Of a DNA stretch of 28,800 nucleotides, positions 1 through 9,352 are shown piece after piece. Position numbers and translations under genes: made by a program. The notes under the pieces were generated by a model. That model saw nothing but the letters and a program-made list of their open reading frames with translations. It did no database searches and was not told the origin of the DNA. The stretch's first letter is position 1, and each line of letters starts with the position of its first letter. This DNA is from Jaapia argillacea MUCL 33604 (taxonomy: Eukaryota > Basidiomycota > Agaricomycetes > Jaapiales > Jaapiaceae), in contig KL197714.1 of NCBI GenBank assembly GCA_000697665.1, positions 1,061,738 through 1,090,537 of the forward strand, written 5' to 3'.

Positions 1-31
1 CGCTTTCGGATGGATACGGGAGCAACAATAG

Positions 32-172
32 GAAGTACATCATGACAATATCTGCGTCGCATTCGATTTCGAGGACGAAGGTCAACATCGCGACGGAACT
101 CTGGAATGGCCACCAGCTTCCGCGGATCAACTGTTCGCCAACATCCAGCGTTGTTTCTCTTCTTCAGTTTGA
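32..172 (+). CDS. possible 3' terminal exon of a gene entering from the left edge
   Basis: After a good acceptor (CAATAG ending at 31) the plus strand reads open to a TGA at 170-172. It encodes about 46 residues, including DFEDEGQHRDGTLEWPPASA. Codons favour C or G in third position, as in real genes here. No protein family is recognised. The last 46 bases overlap, antisense, the well-supported last exon of the minus-strand gene A1, so this is either a 3'-overlapping convergent gene or a chance open frame. The rest of the gene would lie outside the window. Confidence 0.25.
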   Translation, partial: EVHHDNICVAFDFEDEGQHRDGTLEWPPASADQLFANIQRCFSSSV

Positions 173-1260
173 GGGCGAGGAGGTTTTCTGAATGGTGCAT
201 CCCCGTCAACAGGAATGGCACATGAGGGATGGGAAGGGTTCTTCGAATGGCAGAAAAAATCGGAATTCCCCAATCTGCGGAAACCAACCTAGAAGATCAC
301 CAGGACGGAAAACTGATGAGTGACGATAACACAACCTCGGGAAAACCGTACTTTACAGGCAAACCGAATGATACGTTCTTTTTTGTCCTCGAATGCAGCT
401 GTTTCCTGGGGTGTGAATGGCGCGAACGGGTTACGCGCCGGTTCAAGGTTATGCAAGACAGTGGGCCACATCACCAAGGTTTTCCCTTGCTTGAAGTCAT
501 CAAGGAAGAGGAGTCGAGATAACGCCCAAGTACCGACTCCGCGGCATCGCCACTCTTCTTTAATCACAATTTCCTCCACGTAGATCATTACTCCGTCCTC
601 AGGGAAATCTCGAGCTTTCCAACATCCCGCCGCGGAGACATAGGGAAGAAGATGACCGCCGTTGTCGAATAGTAAGGCCAGCAAAGCCAATTCCTTCACG
701 CATCAACATGAATCAGCATATCGATTCGATCTAGCCTGAGAGAATGTCGTACCCGAGACCTGCCATCAAGAGCGTCAAAGAAACCCCAACCATATTGTCA
801 AGGATGGGGTAATCACTTGGACATTGATATGCCTGACCGTGTCCCACTCATCATTTTTGATGTTGACTGTGAAAACCTTCACGTGACATCTCGTTAGCGG
901 TGTCCAGCATATAAGGAGAGAAAGCAAGAACCTTGAGCCACGCCAACGAATCTTCTCCCCTATCGTCTTCTTCCTCCTCTTCATCATCATCAAGGATCAG
1001 CTCCGGACAGTTGCGGTTCATGCGTGTCACGTTTAGGCTGAAACCCTTGAGGTGGGCAGGGGGAAGCAGCTTGCAGATCTTCTTGTGATTAGGCCACTCC
1101 GCCGCTTGGCAAGTTTGAGAGCAACTGGAGTGATCATAACTGTCAGGATCAAGGACCGATTTGACTGTGAGGCTCACTATACGGAAGACGAGCAACCTGA
1201 GCATCTTTGAAGGACAACTTCAGAGGCTTGGTTGGGACAGCTGGGATTCTCGCAACTCAT
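127..1260 (-). CDS. MYND zinc finger - GNAT-like protein A1, with a 1-nt frameshift
   Basis: First of three tandem paralogs. Exons (minus): 1260-1178, 1124-932, 876-753, 693-352, 288-127; introns are 53-63 nt. The product would be about 300 aa. Residues 3-45 form a complete MYND finger (CSGC, YCSQTCQ, W-P-N-H-K-K-I-C), normally a protein-interaction module. An acidic stretch (DDDEEEEEDD) follows, then a GNAT-like domain with R-C-R-G-V-G near residue 182 (acetyl-CoA loop, R/Q-x-x-G-x-G) and VGFRRLGNSDFFC at the start of exon 5. Exon 3 is 124 nt, against 123 in A2 and 120 in A3. The extra base, near 787-791, shifts the frame just after V-I-T-P-S-L-T-I-W and reaches a TGA unless corrected. This is either a recent pseudogene or a base-call error. 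The substrate is unknown. The start is the ATG aligned with A3. Confidence 0.75.
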
Positions 1261-1675
1261 CTCGAGGGGGAAGTGTTTGGAAGGCGCGTTGCAAAGGGGC
1301 GAAGCTCTTAAATAGAGTTGTCACTGAACACGAGGAAGCCGTCACCGCGAGCCCTCATGGGTTTCGCTTCTCCCCGCGATTCTTGCTAAGTACGGGAGAA
1401 GAGGGCACATTTGTCATATCTTTAGCTCTTGATACGACAAGATGGCGAAGGAGAAGCAAACCTGAGGCCTCAGGCCATAAGAAACGCCGGCAACCCTACG
1501 CTGCTTGATGGAAGTCTCAGGCTTTGGCGAAGCCGAAGCCAAGGGGTCGGCGAGGACGTGCTTGCATTGGCGCTATGCTCGGGCAGTCACAGATCACCAG
1601 ATAATAATATGGCTGATTACCTTCGAAGACGGGCTCCTTACGTCAAGTTATAACGTAGCGATCAGATGTTCATTA
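1261..1675. other. intergenic region upstream of A1
   Basis: Apart from the promoter signals near 1307-1350 and a GTCACAGATCACCAG string near 1586, resembling one upstream of A2, I see no gene. Short open frames here lack splice partners and family resemblance. The region ends at the inverted-repeat element. Confidence 0.5.
1307..1350 (-). promoter_or_regulatory. A1 core promoter: TATA-like box and GTCAC element
   Basis: On the minus strand a TATTTAAG box (1314-1307) lies 47-54 nt upstream of the A1 ATG. Gene A2 has the same octamer at 48-55 nt. On the plus strand, GTCACCGCGAG starts at 1341, 81 nt upstream of the ATG; the related GTCACGAGTT sits 83 nt upstream in A2 and A3. Confidence 0.5.
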
Positions 1676-1980
1676 GAGAGTTTGTGGAGCAGCCACCGGA
1701 GCCACGTGGTGGCTCGCGTGCCTTGTGCAAATATGGTATGTGGTGGCAAATTGCCGGTGGCTGACGGGCTCTTCGTCATTTATCAATGTGTGCAGCCCAT
1801 AGGAATATATGTGATGCCCATCAGTGCTTGTAGAGTACATTTTGCCGCATAATGAGAGATCTCTACCATGATCTTTGTGCTGTTGATGCACTTCTTTGCT
1901 GAGCCACCAGCTCGTAGCCACCAGTTTGCACAACGCACGCAAACCCCCACGTGGCTCTGGTGGCTGCTCCACAAACTCTC
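1676..1980. mobile_element. 305-bp terminal-inverted-repeat element (MITE-like) with TA flanks
   Basis: The left end (1676-1731) starts GAGAGTTTGTGGAGCAGCCA, and the right end (1925-1980) is its reverse complement. The 56-nt arms differ at about five positions by eye. Both ends are bordered by TA (1674-1675 and 1981-1982), as expected for a target-site duplication of Tc1/mariner-type or similar elements. The interior has extra GGTGGC/GCCACC strings and no transposase-sized reading frame, so it would be non-autonomous. It lies between the 5' side of A1 and the 3' end of A2. Confidence 0.75.
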
Positions 1981-2123
1981 TATTGGTGAACACAAAATGG
2001 CCACTATGTAACGTACACACAAGCAGGAGTCTACTAGATACCCAGAGATTACATTGGCTAATGTTTGCTTGCCAAGAAGATAACAATATTCACCCAACGT
2101 CCGATATCATAGTGGCGAGGAAT

Positions 2124-3264
2124 CTAGAAACCGTTGGCCAAACGCCTGCGATACATCTCGGCTTCGGTACGAGGAGGTGGTGGCTCTTGATACTCTGCAT
2201 CGGCGTCAGCAGGTATGGCGCGTGAGCCATGGGATGGGAGTTTAGCATAACAGAAGAAATCAGAGTGTCCAACCCTGCGGAATCCGACCTAGGATATATG
2301 AACGGGTGGTTAGTGGTATGGAGACAAAGCGGTCAGCAAGGCGAGAAAGGATATGCTCACTGCGCGATAGAATTTTATGATCCGATTCTGCTTCATAACC
2401 CATGCTACTTCCTCCTGAGGCGTTGGCTCCAGATGATTCAAGACAGTGGGCCAAGTGAACATGAATCGAGCGTGCTTCAGCTCATTCAAGAGAAACAACC
2501 TCGGGAGGGCCCAGGTGCCCACACCCCTACCACGCCACTTCTCTTCAATAATAAGCGAAGCTACATACATAAGCACTCCATCTTCGTCGAAATCCCTCGC
2601 CTTCCAGCACCTGGTCCCTGCATGGGCGACGTTTGATTGGAGATCCCCGTAATCGTCGAATAGAAGAGCGAACTGAGACAACTCCTGGAGGCAATAAGGA
2701 CCAGTTAGCGATGAGAAGCGAGTGGAAAGGAAAGAGGCAGCGTACGCGTGACATCTCGTCGAGGCAATCAAAAAAACCATCTCCATCAGTTCTAGCGGGG
2801 TAAATTAGTTGAATAGCGACACGCCCGACAATTGCACCCTCAGCGCTCTCGATTTTGACACCCAAATTCTGCAACATGTTTGAGTTCCGCGTCACGAAGA
2901 GCGACATGGAAAACCTACCTTGAGCCAGGAGTCCTCAGAGAATACTTCGGAATAATCCTCCTCTGGATACTCTTCTGGGTCGTCATCCTCTTCTGAGTCA
3001 TCATCCTCTTCATCTATGTCACTTGCTTCGTCGCGTTCTACAACCAGTCGGAGTCCTTCAACAAAGGTACCCCCTGAGCAAGTATCACTAGCACCAGGAG
3101 TCGCGGCTTCCTGGCACACCTGAGAGCAACTAGAGGTACCGTTAGCAGATATGGTGAGGAACGCAGGTCGTCACTCACCACACCGTAGCGGCATGACAGT
3201 TAGGACAGCTTGAAAGCCGACTTTCTGAAACGTCTGCAGGGCGATTAATGTTCTCGCTGGTCAT
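2124..3264 (-). CDS. MYND-like - GNAT-like protein A2 (degenerate finger)
   Basis: Exons (minus): 3264-3179, 3129-2919, 2868-2746, 2684-2361, 2288-2124; introns are 49, 50, 61 and 72 nt, and phase is kept throughout, giving 302 aa. The finger is decayed. CPNC and C-S-Q-V-C remain, but the first Cys pair (C3, C8 in A1) is S and R, and W-P-N-H-K-K-I-C has become T-P-G-A-S-D-T-C, so a ligand His is gone. A very acidic linker (residues about 68-95) precedes a well-kept GNAT-like domain: R-G-R-G-V-G at about 191-196 and VGFRRVGHSDFFCYA at about 249-263. The C-terminus is Pro- and Arg-rich. The gene looks intact and expressed, but its MYND module probably no longer folds around two zinc ions. The acetyl acceptor is unknown. 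Confidence 0.85.
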
Positions 3265-3633
3265 AGTGGAGGTAAAGAAGGGGAGGAGGAGGATCCGCGA
3301 GGGATGGGAGACTTAAATACTAGGCGTCACAGATCACGAGAACCATGTCACGAGTTTTCGACGGAAGGGAATGGCTGCAAGATGACTCTTTGAAGACCTG
3401 TGAGTTGCGGATCTGAACAGAGATTCGACCTTCTCGAGCTCGTCGAACCGAGGAACAGCAAAATACAGTCGATACCCACCCATTTTGGTGTGTAATGCTC
3501 GCATCCGTATATATTGAGACTGGGCATGGTGATACACAGTGGTCCTGACTTGAAGTATTGATATATACTCATTCGTGACAAGATAAATGGGTGCTCTTAC
3601 CTACAATATCAATTCGCATAACGCGGGAGACTA
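3265..3633. other. intergenic region between A2 and A3
   Basis: This holds the A2 promoter signals and the short region downstream of A3. No gene, RNA or repeat is seen. Open frames on the minus strand here have no counterpart between the other paralogs. Confidence 0.5.
3312..3356 (-). promoter_or_regulatory. A2 core promoter: TATTTAAG box, GTCAC/ATCAC repeats
   Basis: TATTTAAG (minus strand, 3319-3312) lies 48-55 nt upstream of the A2 ATG. On the plus strand GTCAC at 3326, ATCACGAG at 3333 and GTCACGAGTT at 3347 form a cluster. The last string recurs exactly 83 nt upstream of the A3 ATG as well. Confidence 0.5.
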
Positions 3634-4776
3634 TCATCGCCGCGCGGCGGACAAGGCTGCCACCATCTCATCGATGCTCATCCTTGGGGAGGGCGGAGGG
3701 GAATGATGCTTTGCATCCTCTTCGATAGAGATCGAACGTGAACGATGTTTCGGGTCTTTGGCAAAACAGAAAAAGGAGGAGGTACCAACTCTCCTAAAGC
3801 CCACCTGTCATAGGCGAGCGAGCAAAGTCAACAAAGAAGTCGAGTCGACTTGAAGGATCTACCAGGAGGGAAACTCACCTTCCGGAAAAATGCAGCGATG
3901 CCCTCCTTCTTCGCAGCCCACTCGGCCTTCTGCTGCAACGTAGGTTCCTGACCCACCGGCACAGTCGTGGGCTCAAGGTGGTTAAGAACTGTGGGCCAAG
4001 TGAACAAGAATCGTGCCTTCTTCAGTGGATCGAGCAGGTACAATCTGGGGAGGGCCCATGATCCAACACCCCTGTCACGCCAAGGTTTTTCGACGACGAG
4101 TTCCTCGATGTACACAAGAATGCCACCTGGGGATGTATCTTTGGGCGACCAACAGCCGCTCCCCGCCTTACCGACGGATTTGAGGAGCCTGCCGTCGTCG
4201 TCAAAAATAACGGCAAATTGGGACAGTTCCTGCCGACGAGGGCATAGATTTAGGAACGCAAGGAAATGATATCAAGGAAGGACGTACGGATGATTCTTCG
4301 TCGAGGGAAAGGAACAGCCCCTCATATGCCTTGGACGGAGTGATTATTTGGATTTTGATACGGCCGACTGTCTCGCCTTCTCCACTGACGATGTTGATAT
4401 GGAGATGCTAAAGAGACATACGGGATGAGTTGAGTGAAGCTTCAGCTGACGAACAGATATGTAGATGAACTTTGAGCCAAGCGGTATCGCTTTCCTCATC
4501 TTCATCCTCGTCGTCGCCATCTCCTTCCTGCGCCTCGTCATAGGTGACAATCAAGTGGAGGCCGTTCACAACGATCTTGGAACATTCTTTCTTGTGGCTC
4601 GGGGCAGCAGCTCTCTTGCAGGCGTCGGAGCAACTGCGTTAAACCATTCGACATCAACAGTACTTGTGGGTGGGAGAGGACAAAGAGACTCACTATGCGG
4701 CTGTTTTGCACAAAGAGCATTGGGAGAGGTTGAGAGCGGAGCTCTTTGCAGTACAGTTGGCATTGTCGCAGCTCAT
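3634..4776 (-). CDS. MYND zinc finger - GNAT-like protein A3 (intact)
   Basis: Exons (minus): 4776-4694, 4633-4471, 4407-4288, 4229-3879, 3804-3634; introns are 58-74 nt, giving 295 aa. The MYND finger (residues 3-45) has all ligands: C-D-N-A-N-C, CSLC, YCSDAC, H-K-K-E-C. An acidic linker follows. The GNAT-like domain has R-D-R-G-V-G at about 173-178, PRLYLL and WPTVLNHLEP, then VGFRRVGTSSFFCFA opening exon 5. The exon 1 length (83 nt) and all intron phases match A1. This copy is the best reference for the family. The GNAT fold and acetyl-CoA loop suggest an acyltransferase recruited by the finger to a partner protein; the substrate is not evident. Confidence 0.88.
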
Positions 4777-4823
4777 GTTGGTCGAAGAATAAGATACAGG
4801 GGTAGCGGAACGGGATATTGGAT

Positions 4824-4868
4824 GTCACAAAGGTTGTTATAATTGTCACGTGTTTGCTGTCACGAGTT
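4824..4868 (-). promoter_or_regulatory. A3 upstream GTCAC cluster
   Basis: GTCAC occurs at 4824, 4845 and 4859, that is 48, 69 and 83 nt upstream of the A3 ATG. The distal copy is GTCACGAGTT, identical in sequence and distance to the A2 copy. No TATTTAAG box is seen here. Confidence 0.4.
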
Positions 4869-4916
4869 GGACTTGGAGAGCACGGAAGTCGCAAATAGGA
4901 TGAAATTGGCTCGTAT

Positions 4917-5712
4917 CTATGGCTCCAGAAGCTTGTAATCGCCTTCGTCGAGCACCATGATACCAAGCGAGGCATAATCCCGTTCCCCGTTCGAACTAGC
5001 AGGTGGCTTCTGCCTCCCCCTCTCATGCCTGGCCAACCCAGCTTCGACCAAGCCACATCGGCCATTCCTGTCGACACTTTGAATTTTGAGAAAGGAAGGA
5101 CTCGGCAGTGATGCGTTATTGACGTCGAGCGGAGGTTGTGGGTGTGTGGTCGAGGATGAAAGGCAGTCGATAAGCCAAAACAAGTGGCACCGGACTCCAA
5201 GATCACCAGATAGCTTCACAGTGATTGTTACAGCATAGCTCAACAACAGTTCGAAGACTCGTGCCTTTGGAAGGATTATTTTAGACACCAATCTTTTCCT
5301 GGAAGAGTGACGTTCGTCACCGAGCTGCAGTAGCCAAGTCGTTAAGTAGACACGCTTTCGCAAGTCTTCCTCTGAGTAGACGGCGACTGACGCGGTTAGT
5401 TCGTGGATCAATACGATGATGACCGTGGAGATTCATACACAATAACGAGTAGTCTTGTAGCAGGAAATCGGGGACGGCTATAAGGTTGAATCTCGCGAGA
5501 CTTTTAGGCTGGCCTGCCTCGAAGACAGTTTCTCAACTTGAATCATTGCGGTTCGTGCAGTCAACTTCCCAGCACCGCTTGATCATTGGATTTGGGGCAA
5601 CGTCCCATCGCAAATACGATCTATCCCTTGCTCGAGACTGTATTTCTGAGTAAGTGCTTCTGTTGGTGATGAATAAATGGCGAACATATTCCCCACTTAC
5701 CTTGCACGGCAT
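4917..5712 (-). pseudogene. B0: decayed relic of the second MYND family
   Basis: Pieces line up with B2 in order along the minus strand. A start codon is at 5712, with a GTAAGT donor and CAG acceptor. A finger start follows, RCWEVDCTNRND, then N-C-L-R-G, where the second Cys of the CxxC has become Gly. Next come a T-R-Y-C micro-exon before GTATGA, a 16-nt AGGAAGACTTGCGAAA exon whose donor is now GC, G-K-D-W, and YAVTITVKLSGDLGV (B2: TAVTVAMKLSQDFSN). PRPHTHN appears in another frame, and finally ASSNGERDYASLGI. Frames change at least three times and the 3' end stops at TAG 4917-4919, before the conserved C-terminus. It is therefore a pseudogene with eroded splice sites. Confidence 0.8.
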
Positions 5713-6204
5713 AGCTAGAAAGCAGAGCGTGCCGTGAGTGGAGAAGAAATCAACAACACAGTCACGAGTTTGTGACCTCTTGTGACTTCCAGATCACCGA
5801 CTCTCCGACGATGAGCTCCCCATCATCCAACGTTCAGCGTTGTCAACGGTCAAATATCTGAACATGAAGGTCTATGTGGGGACTGACCTACCACGAAGTC
5901 CAGTCTTAGATAGGTGACATTGTTTGATAACCGTGGCATGCTCTCGTTTGGTTCTTGGTCCTTCAATATGAAGCCTTGAAGCTACGCCTATTGTTTCCAA
6001 GGTATCTTTGGAGCGGCTTATCCGGCCCACCAAAAACGATTCAACCCTCCTGGACGGATTGCTGGCGCTCCGAAGAAAACTTGCCATTGCGATAACCAAT
6101 GGTGTTTCCTGGCCTCAAAATAGCGGCAGCTTCTTTGTGATCACGAGGTTAGCCACCTTGAAGCTTGATAACGGGTCAACAAAGTTCCACGCAGGTGTTA
6201 AGAC
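5713..6204. other. intergenic region between B0 and the dehydrogenase gene
   Basis: The left part carries the GTCAC/GTGAC cluster of B0; the right part should be the promoter of the short-chain dehydrogenase. Open frames on both strands here show no spliced partner or family motif. No TATA box stands out. Confidence 0.45.
5761..5797 (-). promoter_or_regulatory. relic promoter motif upstream of B0
   Basis: GTCACGAGTT (5761-5770) is followed by GTGAC at 5772 and 5782 and GATCACC near 5792. The first ten bases equal those upstream of A2 and A3. They lie about 50 nt upstream of the B0 start. Confidence 0.35.
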
Positions 6205-7377
6205 ATGTCGATATCGATTAACGAGCGCGTTTGGTTCATCACAGGTAGGACTGAGGCTACCTCTAACTTATTGCATATCTGCGATCACTGATTTACACTT
6301 TCGCAGGGGCGAACTCAGGTTTTGGACTTCGGCTTGTCTCCTCAGCCCTTTCCCGAGGAGATCGCGTTATCGCATCCGCCCGTTCACTAGACAAGATCCC
6401 TAAAGAGTTCTCCAAGCTGAATGGCCAACAGAATCCTCACTTCCACCTGATACAGCTCGACGTAACGGAATGCGAAGAGACCATTCAACAGAAGGTCAAT
6501 GAAGCGATTTCCGTGTGGGGTAGGGTCGATGTCTTGGTGAATAACGCTGGTTTTGCTTTATTCAGTCTCCTGGAGGAAGCAGGGCATGTCTGATCTTCGA
6601 TCCCAATCAAGGAAACGATTGCTGATGGACGACTAGGGCCGTAGGAGCGATGAAGCAGTTCGCTACGAACTACTTTGGCGTTGTCAATGTCACAAACGCA
6701 ATACTACCGCACATGAGGGAGCGGAAATCTGGGTCGATCATCATCATGGGTAGCAGAAGCGGCTGGAAGGCAGACATACCCGTACGTCCCAGCCTCCCGT
6801 CCTCGGAACCTCCAGCCATGTTGACATCTTAAAACTAGGGTGTTGGTTCGTCGACTTGCAAACTCCGAGGTTTGACATTTGGTAACTAACCAGTGGGGGT
6901 AGGACACTACGCCGCATCCAAAGCAGCTGTGCATGGTTCGTGATAAGTATCTTCCCCGGAGTTCCTGTGAATCCTGATGAAACTACAGCGTATGGAGAAA
7001 CCCTGGCAGTGGAACTTGCGTCGTTTTCTATTCGCGTCCTCATTGTCGAGCCTGGTCTCTTCCGGACGGAGGGCATTCACGCGTCGGGTCACTACAGTCC
7101 CAACCCCATCGCAGATTATGATTCACTGCGTGGACAAGTCCTCCACCGTACAGAGACGCTAGGTAAGCGCCGGACAGAAATCGGTGACCCGAGAAAGGCG
7201 ATGGATCTACTTGTCGATATTGTTAGAGGGGAGGGTCGAGTAGTTGGGAAGGAGTGGCCTTTGATTCTAGTGCTGGGAGAGGACGCCGATAAAGACGTTC
7301 GAGCAAGTTGTAGAAGGATAGAAGGACTATTGGATGAGTGGAAAGAGGTGACTTGGGATACGAGATTAGTCGAGTAG
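6205..7377 (+). CDS. classical short-chain dehydrogenase/reductase (SDR)
   Basis: Exons: 6205-6244, 6307-6583, 6637-6781, 6839-6845, 6903-6935, 6989-7377, giving 296 aa. The Rossmann signature TGANSGFG spans residues 13-20, NNAG 92-95, and the active site is Ser about 145 with YAASK (Tyr159, Lys163). R39 after the second strand (ASARS) and no acidic residue there suggest NADP(H). The typical PG-motif VEPGLFRTEG follows. The intron at 6584-6636 is GC-AG (GG/GCATGT...CTAG), and the fourth exon is only 7 nt (GGTGTTG). Both are required to give the normal LEEAGAVGAMKQF and PGVGHYAASK sequences. It is a soluble oxidoreductase acting on an unknown alcohol or ketone; no pathway genes sit beside it. 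Confidence 0.9.
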
Positions 7378-7954
7378 CCTGCCAGTGGGTATTGGAGGGG
7401 CCGACGGTTCTTGGCCATGGTGCGGGTAGACGTACAGTAATCGACCTTCCAGTCCTTCTGATGATAAAGGTCGAGTACGTTGAGTATTTATCTGTATACT
7501 GCCTACACGATGATCGTCACCTTCGCATTCACCACGAGATATGTATCTTCGAATCTTCCTGCTCCTGGGCTTGGGCTACTGGGCAAAAAAAAACGCAATA
7601 ACCGTGCGGGGATGATGATCGGTCGCATGTGGGGTAACACCCCTATCTGGCTCTTAGCGTCGGCGATGATTTGCTGGCCTACGCCGACGTCGCTGAACCT
7701 GTTTTGTCCGATGGTTGATTCATGATCACCAGGTCAACGCAATTTGTATCCACTTACAGCAGAGATCGGTGTCTGGAAGGCCTAAATTTTGATGGTTTAC
7801 AATCACGCGGAAAATCACTTTCACAACAAGTTGGCGGCGAGATAACTCGTCCGACGATGGACAGCCCTTGACGACCTTTCTCTGTTGGCATTCTTGCTTG
7901 ATACCTGTAACTTGTCTCTCCTTTGCATTCCCCTTCATCTGGGTCTATTTCTAA
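7378..7954. other. intergenic region
   Basis: I see no gene. A short A-run is at 7586-7594. Open frames on both strands lack splice support. The right end is pyrimidine-rich, as in fungal 5' regions, before the next start codon. Confidence 0.45.
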
Positions 7955-9010
7955 ATGTCACTCGCTGTATCATCTTTTCCGGACGCATCTTTCCGAACAC
8001 CCTCTCCCGAAAACCTTATCTCCGACTATGAGCGGGCTCTCCAAGGCACAAGCCCTCGTGTAACGAGGCAAGGTTGTTCGCGCTCTCCAAGTCCGGGAAA
8101 CCACAGTCAGTCTATCGCTTTCATTTTAGACTAGACGAGTCTGAAATCGCCTCTCCTTTGCTTAGCCATGCCTACCTCTCCAGAGCTAGCGAGCCATCGG
8201 TCAGCCACAAGGGTTCATCGACCTCAACCTAACCTTCCATACATCTCCACTACATCCCAACATCCTACCGTTGCGTGCATGGTCATTCCCCCAACTCCCT
8301 CGATCCCCGCCGTCACGACGAAGCAAAGCATCCGCGAGTTGGGGCTAGGAGGAGTCAGCTTTCCCCCAATACCACAGATCTCTCCGACTCGGACATCGTC
8401 CGGGTCGCCATCAAAATATGATACTGAGAGGGAGTTGGGGGGAGCAGGATTTGAACCTCGTAAGAAGCGGTCGTCGGAGAAGGAGAGGAAAGTTCGGGCG
8501 CTTCCACCCGTTCCTCACCCAAACTACGGTTCTTCATCGTTTGAGAAGACGAGGACGAAGGAGAACACCCTCCAACCCGAGGTTGTGAACCGTGCTCGAT
8601 CCAAGTCCTTATCACCCTCTCGGTTTCCGGAGCAGCCAGTAAGGCGCCCCCCGCCACCGCTCGACAGCCTAGACCGTGATCGTACCAGAACTCTCAGTTC
8701 CCAGTCCCAGTCCCAGGACGTGGGTAGTCGTCCCACCCGCCCATCTATGACCCGCAAGATTCCTCCTACCATCGATACCCCACTCCCATCTAAATACCCT
8801 AACGCTCCTTCAAGACAGAACAATAGCCGCCCCCGAACTGCCTCCTCCCATGGTTCAACTCATCAACTCCACCCTCATTCCTCTGCTTTCGAAGAGAAGA
8901 AAACCTCAGAGCTCATGGTCATTACCCAAGAAGCCGGCAGCGATATCTGGGAGGAGGTTCACATCATCGACATCATCCCACGTTTACGGGAGCTACGAGC
9001 GGCAGTGTGA
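7955..9010 (+). CDS. Pro/Ser/Arg-rich disordered protein, hypothetical
   Basis: Two exons are proposed: 7955-8072 and 8166-9010, joined by a 93-nt intron (AG/GTTGTT...TTAG), giving 320 aa. The ATG at 7955 gives a coherent N-terminus (SPENLISDYERALQG). Without the first exon, an ATG at 8168 would give 280 aa. Composition is dominated by Ser, Pro, Arg and Thr, with basic patches (EPRKKRSSEKERK) and SQSQSQ, so most of it should be unstructured. The C-terminal 35 residues look folded or helical (SDIWEEVHIIDIIPRLREL). There is no signal peptide or membrane segment, and no family is recognised. Many S/T-P sites suggest phosphorylation. The gene converges on the bestrophin gene. Confidence 0.65.
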
Positions 9011-9352
9011 GATTTCCATCGGACGTTGTAGAGACGGACAAGTATCATATCTTTTGTTATCTAGCATATCGCTCTTGCTGCTAAGTTTGTAAAACATACA
9101 TTACCATACCGTTTGTAGTCGTAACGAGTCCGGACATTGGGCGCAGTAGGATAGATTTGGATCAAGATTTTGTTGTATCAACCCAACTGCAACCCTTTAG
9201 ATCCCATCCTTCCCCATAGCTACCAACCTGATACGTGTTACAAGTTGTCAAAGTTTCATTAGTCGGAAGTCCGAGGGGAAGCGCCTTTCATAAACTGATC
9301 AGCCCGTGACCAGCACGGTGGATCATTCATTTCACAGCATGGGCATCAGGCA
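9011..9352. other. convergent 3' region
   Basis: This 342-nt gap separates two genes that end toward each other. It should hold both 3' UTRs. I see no further gene, RNA or repeat. Confidence 0.45.

Noticed and set aside
4538-5206. 222-codon minus-strand open frame
   Set aside because: It mixes one true fragment of the B0 relic (PRPHTHN) with the antisense of intergenic DNA and part of gene A3 in a shifted frame. It is not a gene.
8355-8823. Minus-strand frames opposite the disordered protein gene
   Set aside because: Low-complexity antisense of the Pro/Ser-rich coding sequence.
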